Source: Candidatus Nanopelagicales bacterium
Lineage (GTDB): Bacteria; Actinomycetota; Actinomycetes; S36-B12
Direction of reading: 5' to 3'
Assembly: GCA_030827125.1 (NCBI GenBank)
Contig: JAURFD010000008.1
Span: 52,797-116,796, forward strand
DNA: 64,000 nucleotides
The notes under the pieces are model-generated. The model was not told the DNA's origin. It searched no databases and saw only the letters and a program-made list of their open reading frames with translations. This document shows, one piece after another, positions 9,065-17,883 of this stretch. A program made the translations under genes and the position numbers. Each line of letters begins with the position of its first letter. Position 1 is the first letter of the stretch.

Positions 9065-10075
9065 CTAGCGGTTCGATCGGGGAGCGCCGAGCAAGAAGCC
9101 AGCGCCCCAGGCGAAGTGCATGGTGGGGAAGACGACGGGCAGCCATCGTGCTGCTGATCCACGGAGTCCGCGGGCAGCGGATGAGGATGCGACGGCATCG
9201 GCCATGAGGTAGATAGCCGGCTGACTCGCCCCCAACGCTGCAAGGCGCGGTTGACGAGCGAGTACGCCTCCGGTCGCCAGCAGCACACCCACGCCGACCG
9301 CCAGCAGTGTCACCGGCGGTGCTAGGTATCGCAGCGACACTGTTTCGGGATGACGACGCGCCACCTCACGCCGCCACCGGCCGTACTCGAAGTATTGCCG
9401 GGCCAGGGTCTTGACCGAATTCCGCGGCCGATAAGTCACCCGCATGCGCGGCGTGAACCAGACCTGCCCCCCGGTCTGTCGGATGCGGTGGTTGAGCTCC
9501 CAGTCCTGAGCTCGCACCATCGACTCGTCGAAGCCACCGACGCGCTCCAGTGCCGATTTGCGGAAGCAGCCGAGGTAGACGGTCAGCGCCGGTCCCTCCT
9601 CGCCTCCGATATGGAACGCCGCACCGCCGACGCCAAACCACGAGGTCATGGCAGCGGCAACCGCCTGCTCGAAGTCGGTCACGCCCTCCGCGCCCATGAT
9701 GCCGCCGACATTGTCCGCACCGGTCGCCTCGAGGGTCTCCACCGCGACGGCGACGTAGTCGGTCGGAATCACGGCGTGTCCGTCAACGCGAACGATGATG
9801 TCGTGGGCGGCCGCACCGATGGCGATGTTCAGGCCCGCAGCCGTACGACCGCTGGGGTTGCGTGCCAAGGTGACCCGTTCATCATGTGTCGCGAGATCTG
9901 CTGCGACGTCGTCGGTGCGGTCGTGTGACGGACCGAGAGCGAGGACGACCTCCAGCGGGCCGGCGTACTCCGAAGCGAGGATGGCCGTGACCGCCTCCGC
10001 GAGGTGCCGCTCCTCGTTGAGGACGGGCATGATGACGGACACGCCCGGAAGCGATGCGGGGGTGGAGGGCGACAC
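9065..10075 (-). CDS. Family 2 glycosyltransferase with C-terminal membrane segments
   Basis: About 336 residues. The N-terminal GT-A domain begins at SVIMPVLNEERHLAEAV; the metal/nucleotide motif is VRVDGHAVIP (a D-G-H variant of DXD); QDWELNHRIRQTGG is the acceptor/base motif. Two or three hydrophobic helices follow (around LLAVGVGVLLATGGVL and WLPVVFPTMHFAWGAGFLLG), anchoring it to the membrane. Substrates are unknown; context with ugd and LCP suggests wall polysaccharide. The start is uncertain: GTG 10075 lies 8 nt after TACCCT, while a TTG at 10096 adds seven residues. Confidence 0.85.
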   Translation of the reverse strand: MSPSTPASLPGVSVIMPVLNEERHLAEAVTAILASEYAGPLEVVLALGPSHDRTDDVAADLATHDERVTLARNPSGRTAAGLNIAIGAAAHDIIVRVDGHAVIPTDYVAVAVETLEATGADNVGGIMGAEGVTDFEQAVAAAMTSWFGVGGAAFHIGGEEGPALTVYLGCFRKSALERVGGFDESMVRAQDWELNHRIRQTGGQVWFTPRMRVTYRPRNSVKTLARQYFEYGRWRREVARRHPETVSLRYLAPPVTLLAVGVGVLLATGGVLARQPRLAALGASQPAIYLMADAVASSSAARGLRGSAARWLPVVFPTMHFAWGAGFLLGAPRSNR

Positions 10076-10126
10076 AGCGGTCAAGGGTAGCCTCAAGCAT
10101 TCGCAAGACGGATCCGTGGAGGTGCG

Positions 10127-11152
10127 GTGCGTAGTCGAGCCATGATTGCGATCGCGGCCGTCGTGGCTGCCGGGCTGCTCGCGGCGCTGGGCTGGGCGCT
10201 GGCGTGGCCGACTTCGGCCATCGTCATCGTCGCCGTCGTAGGCCTGGGTGGGGGCGCCGCAGCAATGCAGGCGCTGTTATGGCTGCGCGGCATCGCCAGC
10301 CGCATGGCCCGTATCGACAACCGACTCGAGGCTATGCGCGCCACGGGGGATCGCCGTCACGAGATCATGCTGCGTTCCTTCCGCGAGCACCGGAAGTACG
10401 TCGGCGAGGCGGCCGCTGCCGCGCGCCGAGCAGACAACCGTGATGACATCGCGAAGGTTGCGGGCGAAGTGAAGAAGCTCCCTCAGGAAATTCGCGAACT
10501 GCGACACAACCTCACCCAGAAACTCGACGACCAGGTGGTCCTGCTGGAGGACTATCAACAACTCATGCGCCTGGTCCCCATGCCGCTGCCGATGCCGCGA
10601 CCGGGTACCTGGGCCGCATCGGAGGACTACCTCCTGTGGCTCGCCGGATTCGTCCTGGAGCACCGACCGGGCCTAGTGGTCGACGTGGGGAGTGGTCAGT
10701 CCAGCGTGTGGATGGCCGGGGCCATGCGCACCGCCGGCTACACCGGCAAAGTGGTCGCCATCGACCATGACCCGGACTTCGCTGACGAGACGCGTGCACT
10801 TGCGCTGCGTCAGGGAGTGGCGGACTGGCTGGAGATCCGCTGCGCGCCCTTGGTGGATCACTCCATCGATGGCCGGGCGTGCACCTGGTACGAAGCCTCC
10901 GTCTTGTCGGGACTTGACGGCATCAACCTGCTGTCTATTGATGGGCCGCCCGGCAAGGGCAACCCGGAAGCACGCTGGCCCGCCTTCCCGCTGTTGCGCG
11001 ACCATCTCGCCCCTGGGGCAGTCGTCGTCCTCGACGACATGATTAGGGCTGATGAGCAGGCCATCGCCGAGGATTGGCACGCGCGCTACCCCGAATTGAG
11101 CCGCGTGGACCTCGCCTTCGAGAAAGGCGCGGCAGTCTTCACTGCCCCCTGA
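10127..11152 (+). CDS. Membrane-anchored class I SAM-dependent methyltransferase-like protein
   Basis: A 341-residue protein. The N-terminus has two hydrophobic stretches (about 6-25 and 29-53), then a basic, coiled-coil-like linker (about 55-145), then a Rossmann methyltransferase fold with VVDVGSGQSSVWMA (motif I, about 184), VVAIDHDPDF (motif II acidic residue) and GAVVVLDDMIRADEQ. Substrate unknown. GTG 10127 follows GGAGG by 4 nt; ATG 10142 is the alternative. It is divergent from the glycosyltransferase, so a surface-glycan role is possible but only inferred. Its stop codon lies inside a 17-bp tandem duplication. Confidence 0.72.
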   Translation: MRSRAMIAIAAVVAAGLLAALGWALAWPTSAIVIVAVVGLGGGAAAMQALLWLRGIASRMARIDNRLEAMRATGDRRHEIMLRSFREHRKYVGEAAAAARRADNRDDIAKVAGEVKKLPQEIRELRHNLTQKLDDQVVLLEDYQQLMRLVPMPLPMPRPGTWAASEDYLLWLAGFVLEHRPGLVVDVGSGQSSVWMAGAMRTAGYTGKVVAIDHDPDFADETRALALRQGVADWLEIRCAPLVDHSIDGRACTWYEASVLSGLDGINLLSIDGPPGKGNPEARWPAFPLLRDHLAPGAVVVLDDMIRADEQAIAEDWHARYPELSRVDLAFEKGAAVFTAP

Positions 11153-11179
11153 GGTTTCGCGGCCCCTGAGGTTTCGCGG
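11146..11179 (+). repeat. Tandem 17-bp duplication over a stop codon
   Basis: Two perfect adjacent copies of CCCCTGAGGTTTCGCGG occupy 11146-11162 and 11163-11179. The first copy contains the methyltransferase stop codon (TGA 11150-11152). It looks like a recent slippage duplication. Confidence 0.85.
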
Positions 11180-11196
11180 CGCGGGATCGTGAACTT

Positions 11197-11217
11197 CGGG
11201 AGAACTGCGATCTCCCG
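11197..11217. terminator. Hairpin between convergent methyltransferase and LCP genes
   Basis: CGGGAGA, a 7-nt loop, then TCTCCCG gives a perfect 7-bp stem in the gap between two converging genes. There is no U-tract, so bidirectional terminator activity is a guess. Confidence 0.45.
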
Positions 11218-11306
11218 GGCCGCCCTTCTTCATCAGTGCGGGCGAGTTCTGCTCAGTGCACGAGCCGGATGGCATCGCGGGAACTATCCGTCAACCAGCA
11301 CTGTGG

Positions 11307-12839
11307 TTATGCGCAGCGGACCTTGTCTGCCGTCGTGGGGTCGGTGATCGCGTCGTTCTCACGGTCCACGTTGGTCTGCTCGCCGCCACCGGATTGCTGG
11401 TTGTTGTCGACTTGCGCCCCGATGACGACGCTCTCGACTCCCGCGTACGTCGAGCCGAGCACGATGGTGATCGTCGTTGCCGATTCGTCAGCAACGGTCG
11501 CCGCTCCCGGGAGTGCGGCGAGCACGGTGCGAGCAGCCTCTGCGAACGGCGCGTCATGACGGATCTCGGTCTGCACGTAGTCCGAACTCGGCGCGTCACC
11601 GATTTCGACGACTGTGTAGCCCTCGGCCTCCAACGCGGCGGCGACCTCGGCTGCGCGCCCCGCGACCCCGCTGCCGTTGAGCACGCGGACGGTGATCTCT
11701 TCGGGGACGACCGTGAGACCGTTGTCCACCTGCTCCTTGGACTTGCTGGCCGAGGCGGACTTCTTCGGCTTGATCCAGGGCTCGTCATTGGCCATGGACT
11801 GCCACACCAGCGGCGCCTGCTCGGCATCGACGAGGACGTTCTCGCCGTCCCCACGCTCTACCCAGGGCATGGTGAGGAAGGCGATATCGCCGGGGGCCAT
11901 CCCCTTCACGCTGAGCGCGAGATCACGCAGCACGTCAATGTCAGCGAGCCCGGGGTCGGTCGTGAGCCCGCGGGTCGCCGCGTCGAGGGTCGAGTAAAGC
12001 TTGACCGGGTTGAGCAGCAGGCCCGTCGAGGAGGCCTCGCGAATCATGGAGGACAGGAACGCCTGCTGCCGCTTGATGCGGCTGAGATCGCTGCCGTCGC
12101 TCAACGTCTTGCGCGCCCGGACAAAACTCAACGCTTGCTCGCCGTTGACCACGCTGGTCCCCGCGGGCAGATCGAGATCGCTCGACGGATCGAGCGCCGG
12201 CTCGGGCAGGCAGACCTCGACGCCGCCCATCGCGTCCACGACCTCCTTGAAGCCGGTGAAGTCGATGACGGCGAAATTGTCGATCGTGAGGCCGGTCATC
12301 TGCTCGACCAACTTGACGGTGCAGCCAGGACCGCCGATCTCGAAGGCAGTGTTGAACTTGGCCTCGAAAGCGCCGACGGTTTGGCCGTCGACGGTGCACT
12401 CCGGGAGCATCACCCAGGTGTCGCGAGGAATGCTCACGGCCGTGGCGAACGACCGGTCCTCGGACAGGTGCAGAAGGATCGTCGTGTCTGAGCGCTCGCC
12501 GGTGTAGACATCGGGGTCGCCGTACTTCTTCGAGGTCTCACCTGCTCGGCTGTCGCTGCCCATCAGCAGCACGTTGACCGCCGAGTAGTTGCCCTCTTCG
12601 TCGACGACGGGTGTCGGGACGAATTCGCGACCGGTGGTTTCGCTGATGTCCACAGCGGTGATGTTGCTCTGCAATTTGGACGAGGCCACATCGATGCCAA
12701 CCCCGGCCAGCGTGAGAACGAGGACTGCGCTCGCGGCGACAGCAGCAATGACCCGGGGCCATCGCCGGCGGACCGGGGGTCCGCCTACCGGGCTCGAGGG
12801 CGCGGGGATGGGGGAGGGCGCAGCGGGTGAATCGGACAC
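11307..12839 (-). CDS. LytR-CpsA-Psr (LCP) family cell-wall polymer ligase
   Basis: A 510-residue membrane protein that attaches lipid-linked glycopolymers to peptidoglycan outside the cell. It has a proline-rich cytoplasmic N-terminus, one membrane helix (about 30-50), an LCP domain (about 88-265), and a LytR_C domain around VRVLNGSGVAGRAAEV. LCP-type Arg/Asp residues are visible in GSDSRAG, ERSDTTILL (R116, D118), SIPRDTWV (R139) and RARKTLSDGSDLSRIKRQ. GTG 12839 is preferred: GGGAG lies just upstream, with TACTCT (12873-12868) as -10. A longer frame starting at 13007 would run into the divergent gene's promoter. It is divergent from a peptidoglycan-acting PGRP/SpoIID gene. Confidence 0.9.
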   Translation of the reverse strand: MSDSPAAPSPIPAPSSPVGGPPVRRRWPRVIAAVAASAVLVLTLAGVGIDVASSKLQSNITAVDISETTGREFVPTPVVDEEGNYSAVNVLLMGSDSRAGETSKKYGDPDVYTGERSDTTILLHLSEDRSFATAVSIPRDTWVMLPECTVDGQTVGAFEAKFNTAFEIGGPGCTVKLVEQMTGLTIDNFAVIDFTGFKEVVDAMGGVEVCLPEPALDPSSDLDLPAGTSVVNGEQALSFVRARKTLSDGSDLSRIKRQQAFLSSMIREASSTGLLLNPVKLYSTLDAATRGLTTDPGLADIDVLRDLALSVKGMAPGDIAFLTMPWVERGDGENVLVDAEQAPLVWQSMANDEPWIKPKKSASASKSKEQVDNGLTVVPEEITVRVLNGSGVAGRAAEVAAALEAEGYTVVEIGDAPSSDYVQTEIRHDAPFAEAARTVLAALPGAATVADESATTITIVLGSTYAGVESVVIGAQVDNNQQSGGGEQTNVDRENDAITDPTTADKVRCA

Positions 12840-13013
12840 GCTGCTCCCTTCCGTGGTGGTGACTCCCAGAGTAGAGGCGACCGGGGCTCGGACGCCGGTT
12901 GACCCGGTCCGGTTCCCGGCGCGTCGAGCCGTTCGTCTGTGAATGTGATCAGAGTGACCTCTGAGAAGGGTGAGTCGCCTTGACACCGAAGGCCCCTGAT
13001 GGGGCACCCTCCT

Positions 13014-16000
13014 ATGGTGAGGAGTGTGGGTGCGGTGACGGCTGCCCTGGCGGGCTTCACCCTAGCCGCCGGACTTCTCACCGCACTCCCCGCCACCGCC
13101 GCTCCGGACGCCGAATCTTCGGCGAGCGATCCCATTCGAGCGACCGTCCGCTCAGTCCCCCTCGACACCATCGATCCGGCCGGACTCGTCACCTCCCCGT
13201 CTGCCTCGACACCGGTGGCCGTGGCCGGTGAGGACCACCCGGCCGAGGACCATGGCGACGACCATGGCGCCGCTGCGGCCGCCACTGCATTGCGCCCCGC
13301 GGCGGCGATCCCGGCGACCTCGACCAAACCGTTCGGCCTGGTCGGTCTCACCGCGGACACCCCGTTTGCTGAGGGCACACGCATCGTCATGCGCGTGCGA
13401 CAGGGGGGCGAATGGCTGCCCTGGATGGAGGTCCCCGCGGCATCCGAGCACCTCCCAGACCCGGGCACCGATGAGGCGGAGCGTGCTCGTTACTCCACCG
13501 AGCCTGTCCTCACCAATGAGGCTGACGGAGTGCAGGTGCGCGTCGATACGCCCACCGGCACCCTCCCCACCGACACCGAGCTGGTGATGATCGACAACCC
13601 CGAGCGCCCTTCGGACGCCGACCTCGTCGGGCAGCCGGTAGCTTCGACGGCCCGCAATGGGGTGAGCAAGCCCACCATCATCACGCGCGAGCAGTGGGGT
13701 GCCGATGAGTCGCTTCGCCGCGGCACGACCCAGTACTCCGACACGATCAAGGTCGCCTGGGTGCATCACGTGGTCTCCACCAACGACTACACCGCGGCGC
13801 AAGCGGCCCAGCAGATGCGCAACGTGTACAGCTGGTTCACCGAGGGCATCCAGGTCAATGACTTCGGCTACAACTTCATGGTCGATCGTTTCGGTCGCCT
13901 CTACGAAGGTCGTGCTGGCGGTGTCGATAAGGCTGTGATCGGCGCGCATACTTCGGGCTTCAACTCCGAGACGTTCGCCGTGTCCTTCCTCGGCAATGCC
14001 GACACGCTCAACCCCAAGCAGGTCACCAAGGAGAAAATCCTCGATTCCATCAGTGATCTCATCGCGTGGAAGTTCGAACTCTTCGACGTCAACCCCCTGG
14101 GCAAGGCGACACTGACCTCGGCCGGGCCCGGTCCCGGTCAGGGCACCACGTCGATGTACTGGCCGGGTGAGAAGGTCTCCATCGAGACGATTTCTGGCCA
14201 TGGTGATATCGGCAGCACCTCATGCCCGGGAGAGTTCCTGCGGCCGACCATGGCCCATCTCCGGCTCGCGGTATCCGCCCGCCAGGGCCGCAACTTCTAT
14301 CCGCCGTCCATCAAGGGCAATGGAACACCGTGGGGCGCTGGCGGGTCGATCATCCTCAACCCAAAGTCCAACGGACCCATGGACGCCACCCTCACCGTGT
14401 CCAATGCCTGTGGCGATCCGGTACGCACGATGTCCGCGTCCACGCCCGAAGCGGCAACCGTGACGTTTAGCTGGGACCAGCGTGACGACAAGGGCAAGCA
14501 AGTCCCACCGGGTCTTTACACCTTCAGCATCAGGGCCACGAGCAATGGCAAGGATCTCTTCCCGTGGGAGGGCACCGCACGGATCTCGGCCACGGCTGAC
14601 TCGCCCCCCGATCCTTGTACGCCGCCCGAGCAGTTCACCATTGCCGGGACTGGATATGGCCACGGCGTGGGGCTGTCGCAATGGGGCGCCTTCTCGATGG
14701 CTGAGGCGGGGTGGAGCGCCGATCGCATCGTCCAGTATTACTACCCCGGCACCAAGGTGAAGTCCCTCGACGATCAGTCTGACGTGCGGATCAGCCTGCT
14801 CTACCAAAAGCCGGTGGCGCATGCCCGCGTGGAGGGCCTCTCTGGTTCCGGAGCGCAGATCGAGATCTCGCTCGGTCCGCGCAAGACCGTTGTCGTCGAT
14901 GCCAACGCAAGTCTTACCTTCAAGAACGAGAAGAAGTACGTCAGCGTGCGCCAGACGGTCGATGGCAAGACGACAAAGGTCGGCCGTGCGCGCACGATCA
15001 CTTTGCGTTGGTCGGGCACACGCGACCCCGGCCCCACCGGCTCGACTCCGGCGGTCCTCAATGTCGCCGGCCCGGATGAGAACTACGTCGACGAAGGACA
15101 CCGGTACCGCTACGGCACGGTCGAGATCGCTCCGGTCAAGGCAAGCAGCGGCCGACGACTCGCCGTCGTCAATGTCCTGCGACTCGGCGACGAGTACCTG
15201 CGTGGCATCGCCGAGGTCGTGCCGACGTGGCCGCAGGCTGCTCTGCAGTCGCAGGTGATCGCTTCCCGCGCGTACGCGCTGTCGAAGCTTGAGGCCGGCA
15301 TTCGCAAGGACTGCCTGTGCCACATGGACGACGGCGACGGCCCCTACTACGACCAGACGTTCAAGGGCTACATCGTTGAGTCGGGGTACGGCGGTGACAA
15401 CTGGACGAAGGCCGTGGAGGCTACGCGTTCGGGAAGCCAGGGTCGTGTCGTCACCTACAACGGCGACCCGATTCCTGCCTTCTACACCGCGGCCACCGGC
15501 GGCATGACGAACTCCGCCCAGGAAGTGTGGGGCGGGGCTGGCTACCCGTGGGCAACCCCGGTGGACGACCATTGGAGCCTGGAGGCCCCCGGCAATCCCT
15601 ACCGTCGCTGGAACGTCGTCATCAGCCAGGCGCAGGCCGAGGAAATCTTTGGTGTCGGTGACATCATGACCATTGATGTCACCAAAGCCATGGAGTCCGG
15701 AGCCGCCAAGGAAGTGACGGCGCGGAGCCTGGACGGCCTGCGTAGTTCCCTCTCTGCGTCAAGTCTGCGCTCGACGTTGTCGATGCGCTCGACGTACATC
15801 ACCGCGATCACTGAGCAGGACGTGGCTGGCGACGTACCGCTTCCCAAGGGGGGTGTCACGCTGCGGGCCAACCCCAAGGGTGACGTCAAGGACGGCACGG
15901 TTGTCACGTTGTCGGGGCAGATCAAGAACCCCAGCCCCGGCATGGTGGTCTTGCGTCAGGTCCAGGTCAACGGTGGCGAGTGGCAGGACCGCAATTCGGT

Positions 16001-16139
16001 GGTCGCTACCGCGGACGGGCGCTTCGCGCTATCGGTCAGTGTGACCGGCGTCGGCAACACCTATGTGTGGCGTGTGATCGTGATGGACAGCGGGGTCCCG
16101 GTGGCGCGCAGTGGCACGCGCGCGTCCACCGTGCTCTAG
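13014..16139 (+). CDS. Secreted PGRP amidase / SpoIID-LytB multidomain cell-wall protein
   Basis: About 1041 residues. A signal peptide (about 1-30, ending ALPATAAPDA) leads to a low-complexity linker. A PGRP amidase domain follows (about 218-410) with zinc-ligand pattern WVHHVV, IGAHTSGFN and TSCPGEF. Next come a FlgD-Ig-like repeat (DDKGKQVPPGLYTFSIRA), the SpoIID-type motif GYGHGVGLSQWGAF (about 546), the LytB core EYLRGIAEVVPTWPQAALQ (about 727), and a C-terminal beta-rich domain. It should cut or remodel peptidoglycan outside the membrane. The start is uncertain: ATG 12999, ATG 13014 and GTG 13026 are in frame, and only 13026 fits a leaderless box (TATGGT, 7 nt), while 13014 keeps a basic residue in the signal peptide. 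Confidence 0.88.
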   Translation: MVRSVGAVTAALAGFTLAAGLLTALPATAAPDAESSASDPIRATVRSVPLDTIDPAGLVTSPSASTPVAVAGEDHPAEDHGDDHGAAAAATALRPAAAIPATSTKPFGLVGLTADTPFAEGTRIVMRVRQGGEWLPWMEVPAASEHLPDPGTDEAERARYSTEPVLTNEADGVQVRVDTPTGTLPTDTELVMIDNPERPSDADLVGQPVASTARNGVSKPTIITREQWGADESLRRGTTQYSDTIKVAWVHHVVSTNDYTAAQAAQQMRNVYSWFTEGIQVNDFGYNFMVDRFGRLYEGRAGGVDKAVIGAHTSGFNSETFAVSFLGNADTLNPKQVTKEKILDSISDLIAWKFELFDVNPLGKATLTSAGPGPGQGTTSMYWPGEKVSIETISGHGDIGSTSCPGEFLRPTMAHLRLAVSARQGRNFYPPSIKGNGTPWGAGGSIILNPKSNGPMDATLTVSNACGDPVRTMSASTPEAATVTFSWDQRDDKGKQVPPGLYTFSIRATSNGKDLFPWEGTARISATADSPPDPCTPPEQFTIAGTGYGHGVGLSQWGAFSMAEAGWSADRIVQYYYPGTKVKSLDDQSDVRISLLYQKPVAHARVEGLSGSGAQIEISLGPRKTVVVDANASLTFKNEKKYVSVRQTVDGKTTKVGRARTITLRWSGTRDPGPTGSTPAVLNVAGPDENYVDEGHRYRYGTVEIAPVKASSGRRLAVVNVLRLGDEYLRGIAEVVPTWPQAALQSQVIASRAYALSKLEAGIRKDCLCHMDDGDGPYYDQTFKGYIVESGYGGDNWTKAVEATRSGSQGRVVTYNGDPIPAFYTAATGGMTNSAQEVWGGAGYPWATPVDDHWSLEAPGNPYRRWNVVISQAQAEEIFGVGDIMTIDVTKAMESGAAKEVTARSLDGLRSSLSASSLRSTLSMRSTYITAITEQDVAGDVPLPKGGVTLRANPKGDVKDGTVVTLSGQIKNPSPGMVVLRQVQVNGGEWQDRNSVVATADGRFALSVSVTGVGNTYVWRVIVMDSGVPVARSGTRASTVL

Positions 16140-16369
16140 CGCGCAAAAGCGCGAACGGCGTTCGACGCCATCACCGAGAGCAGCGACCTGCTCGACATGA
16201 TGGAGAGTGCGCTACCGAAGGATCCGATCGAGAGCAGGCTGCCAGCGGAGCCGATAGAGCCGAATGACAAGACCGATCCCACCGATCCAATGGACAGCAC
16301 TGAGTTGCGACTGGCAATGCACAGGAACGAATTCGTCGATCCGATGCTCCAGCGTGACGATGTGCTCAT
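16136..16369 (-). CDS. Small nonapeptide-repeat (SIGSxxSxL) protein, unknown function
   Basis: I do not recognise a characterised family. The 77-residue product is almost wholly built of a degenerate nine-residue repeat S-I-G-S-x-x-S-x-L: SIGSTNSFL, CIASRNSVL, SIGSVGSVL, SIGSAGSLL, SIGSFGSAL, SIMSSRSLL, then SVMAS, flanked by short basic ends. Ser, Gly and aliphatic residues dominate; there are no clear catalytic residues and no signal peptide. Period and composition suggest a small beta-solenoid or assembly-prone fold, which is inference. The ATG overlaps the stop of the TIGR03089 gene (ATGA), a strong sign of real translation. Its stop shares a CTAG with the convergent PGRP gene. Confidence 0.68.
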   Translation of the reverse strand: MSTSSRWSIGSTNSFLCIASRNSVLSIGSVGSVLSFGSIGSAGSLLSIGSFGSALSIMSSRSLLSVMASNAVRAFAR

Positions 16370-17085
16370 GACCCTCCCTCGTAGTACGTCGCGCCCTCAG
16401 TGGCGAGAAGCGCGTCCACATCTGCATCGCCGGTCCTGGTCGATTCATCGTTGAGGAGAACGACGGACCCGTTGATGGCCAGGGCCACCGGCAATTGAGT
16501 GAGGTGCACTTCGGCATCGTCGCAGCGAACCGCGAATCGGGCCCCCTCCGGGATCTCGCGTCGCTGTGCGAGGTCGGTGGCCCGGCGCATCACCTGGGCT
16601 GCCGTCGCATCACCGAAGAGCGGCCAGTCATCCGCCGGCTCGTCGTAGGGGATGAAGTCGTCTGGGTGGCTGCGGGCAGCGACCGCCGCCTCGATCACTC
16701 CGGGTGGCACCGGGCCACCATCGGGAAGACCGAAGGGGGCCAGAGACACCAGGACGATGTCCTGCGCTCCATCGCAGAATTCGAGGTATTCCCGTGACGT
16801 GACGGTGACGGGTTCGGTTGCGTCGGGGACGTATACCGCGCCTACGAAGGCACACGCCGCCCACCACACGGGTCGTTGCCAATGACACGGGAGACGGACG
16901 CCTACACGGTCCCCGGGTTCGACGTCGAGTTCGTCGCGAAGGAGCCCGGCTGCCTTCGCTACGGCATTGAGGAAACTTGTCGAAGACAGTTCCATGCGTT
17001 CGCCGGTGCCGGGGGCGAGGTAGGTGAGCAGGGGTCGACCCGGGTCCTGACGCTGTCGACGGATCAGGGCGGCGTACGGGGTCAT
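16366..17085 (-). CDS. TIGR03089 family protein (AMP-binding-like, truncated)
   Basis: A 239-residue actinobacterial protein that resembles the N-terminal part of AMP-binding (acyl-adenylating) enzymes. It shows YAALIRRQRQDPGRPLLTYL, GDRVGVRLPCHWQRPVWWAACAFVGAVYV, and a later LPVALAINGSVVLLNDEST. The ATP-binding and catalytic motifs of true adenylating enzymes are absent, so enzymatic activity is doubtful. The ATG at 17085 is set by TAGCGT with a 7-nt spacer. It sits near an LCP gene, as I recall for mycobacterial Rv3267-Rv3268. It is translationally coupled to the repeat protein downstream. Confidence 0.82.
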   Translation of the reverse strand: MTPYAALIRRQRQDPGRPLLTYLAPGTGERMELSSTSFLNAVAKAAGLLRDELDVEPGDRVGVRLPCHWQRPVWWAACAFVGAVYVPDATEPVTVTSREYLEFCDGAQDIVLVSLAPFGLPDGGPVPPGVIEAAVAARSHPDDFIPYDEPADDWPLFGDATAAQVMRRATDLAQRREIPEGARFAVRCDDAEVHLTQLPVALAINGSVVLLNDESTRTGDADVDALLATEGATYYEGGS

Positions 17086-17092
17086 AGGAGGC

Positions 17093-17109
17093 ACGCTAGC
17101 CCGTAGGCT
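17093..17109. promoter_or_regulatory. Back-to-back -10 boxes for TIGR03089 (-) and CPBP protease (+)
   Basis: On the minus strand TAGCGT (17098-17093) ends 7 nt before ATG 17085. On the plus strand TAGGCT (17104-17109) ends 6 nt before GTG 17116. The two boxes are 5 bp apart in a 30-bp intergenic gap, so both transcripts should be leaderless and their polymerases mutually exclusive. Confidence 0.55.
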
Positions 17110-17115
17110 CGGGGG

Positions 17116-17862
17116 GTGCTGTCCATCACCGCGCCCGAGCAAGTGGCCGGGCTCGCGTGGTGGCCCTTGGTCGTCGTGGTCGTCGCACTGATCGCCTTCA
17201 ACGTCGTCAACAATCGTGTCGCCCCACAGGACCACTACCTCCTGTGGGCCTTCGGCGGGTCATTCGGCCTGCTGGCCATCGGTGTCCTTGACGGCAACAG
17301 TTGGACCGACATGGGCCTGGGCTGGGGCTACATCATTCCGGGGTTGATCTGGGGTGTCGGCAGCGTCGTGGTGGTGACGGTCGGCTACCTCCTCGCGGCT
17401 GCCTTTCGCAAGGGTCGGGACGCGATGCACGATGAGCGAGTGGCGAGCCTCAGCGGGCCACGTCTGATGTTCCAGGCGCTCGTCGAAGTTCCATTCGGCA
17501 CAGTGCTCTTCGAGGAAATTGCCTTCCGCGCCGTGCTGTTCTCGATGCTGGCGCGCCGCTTCGGTGTCGTCCCGGCGATCATCATCTCGTCAATCCTCTT
17601 TGGGCTGTGGCACATCCTGCCGTCCATCGGGACTCACGAGCAAAGTGCCGCCCTGGGCTCGGTCGTCGGTGAAGGGCGACGCGGGAACATCCTGGCGGTG
17701 GCGCTGTCGGTCCTGACCACGTCAGTCGCGGGAGTCGTCTTCGCGGGATTGCGACTCGTGTCCGGTAGCGTCCTGGCGCCGATGGGGCTGCACTGGGCGA
17801 CCAACGGGATGGGCTACTTCTTCTCGTGGACCATCATTCGATTTCGAAACCGACGCAGGTAG
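17116..17862 (+). CDS. CPBP family intramembrane metalloprotease
   Basis: A 248-residue polytopic membrane protein with about six to eight hydrophobic segments and the CPBP/Abi signature: EE followed by AFR in LFEEIAFRAVLFSML, FGLWHILPSIG, and a late LHWATNGMGY histidine motif. These form the intramembrane metal site in the family related to Rce1. The natural substrate is unknown. The GTG start is 6 nt after TAGGCT. The potassium channel gene follows after 21 bp and may be cotranscribed. Confidence 0.85.
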   Translation: MLSITAPEQVAGLAWWPLVVVVVALIAFNVVNNRVAPQDHYLLWAFGGSFGLLAIGVLDGNSWTDMGLGWGYIIPGLIWGVGSVVVVTVGYLLAAAFRKGRDAMHDERVASLSGPRLMFQALVEVPFGTVLFEEIAFRAVLFSMLARRFGVVPAIIISSILFGLWHILPSIGTHEQSAALGSVVGEGRRGNILAVALSVLTTSVAGVVFAGLRLVSGSVLAPMGLHWATNGMGYFFSWTIIRFRNRRR

Positions 17863-17883
17863 GAAAACAGCGAGGGAGCAAGG

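Noticed and set aside
16197..16454. A plus-strand frame opposite the SIGS-repeat gene
   Set aside because: It has no start signal and overlaps two coupled minus-strand genes; the minus-strand frame has ATGA coupling and a regular protein repeat.
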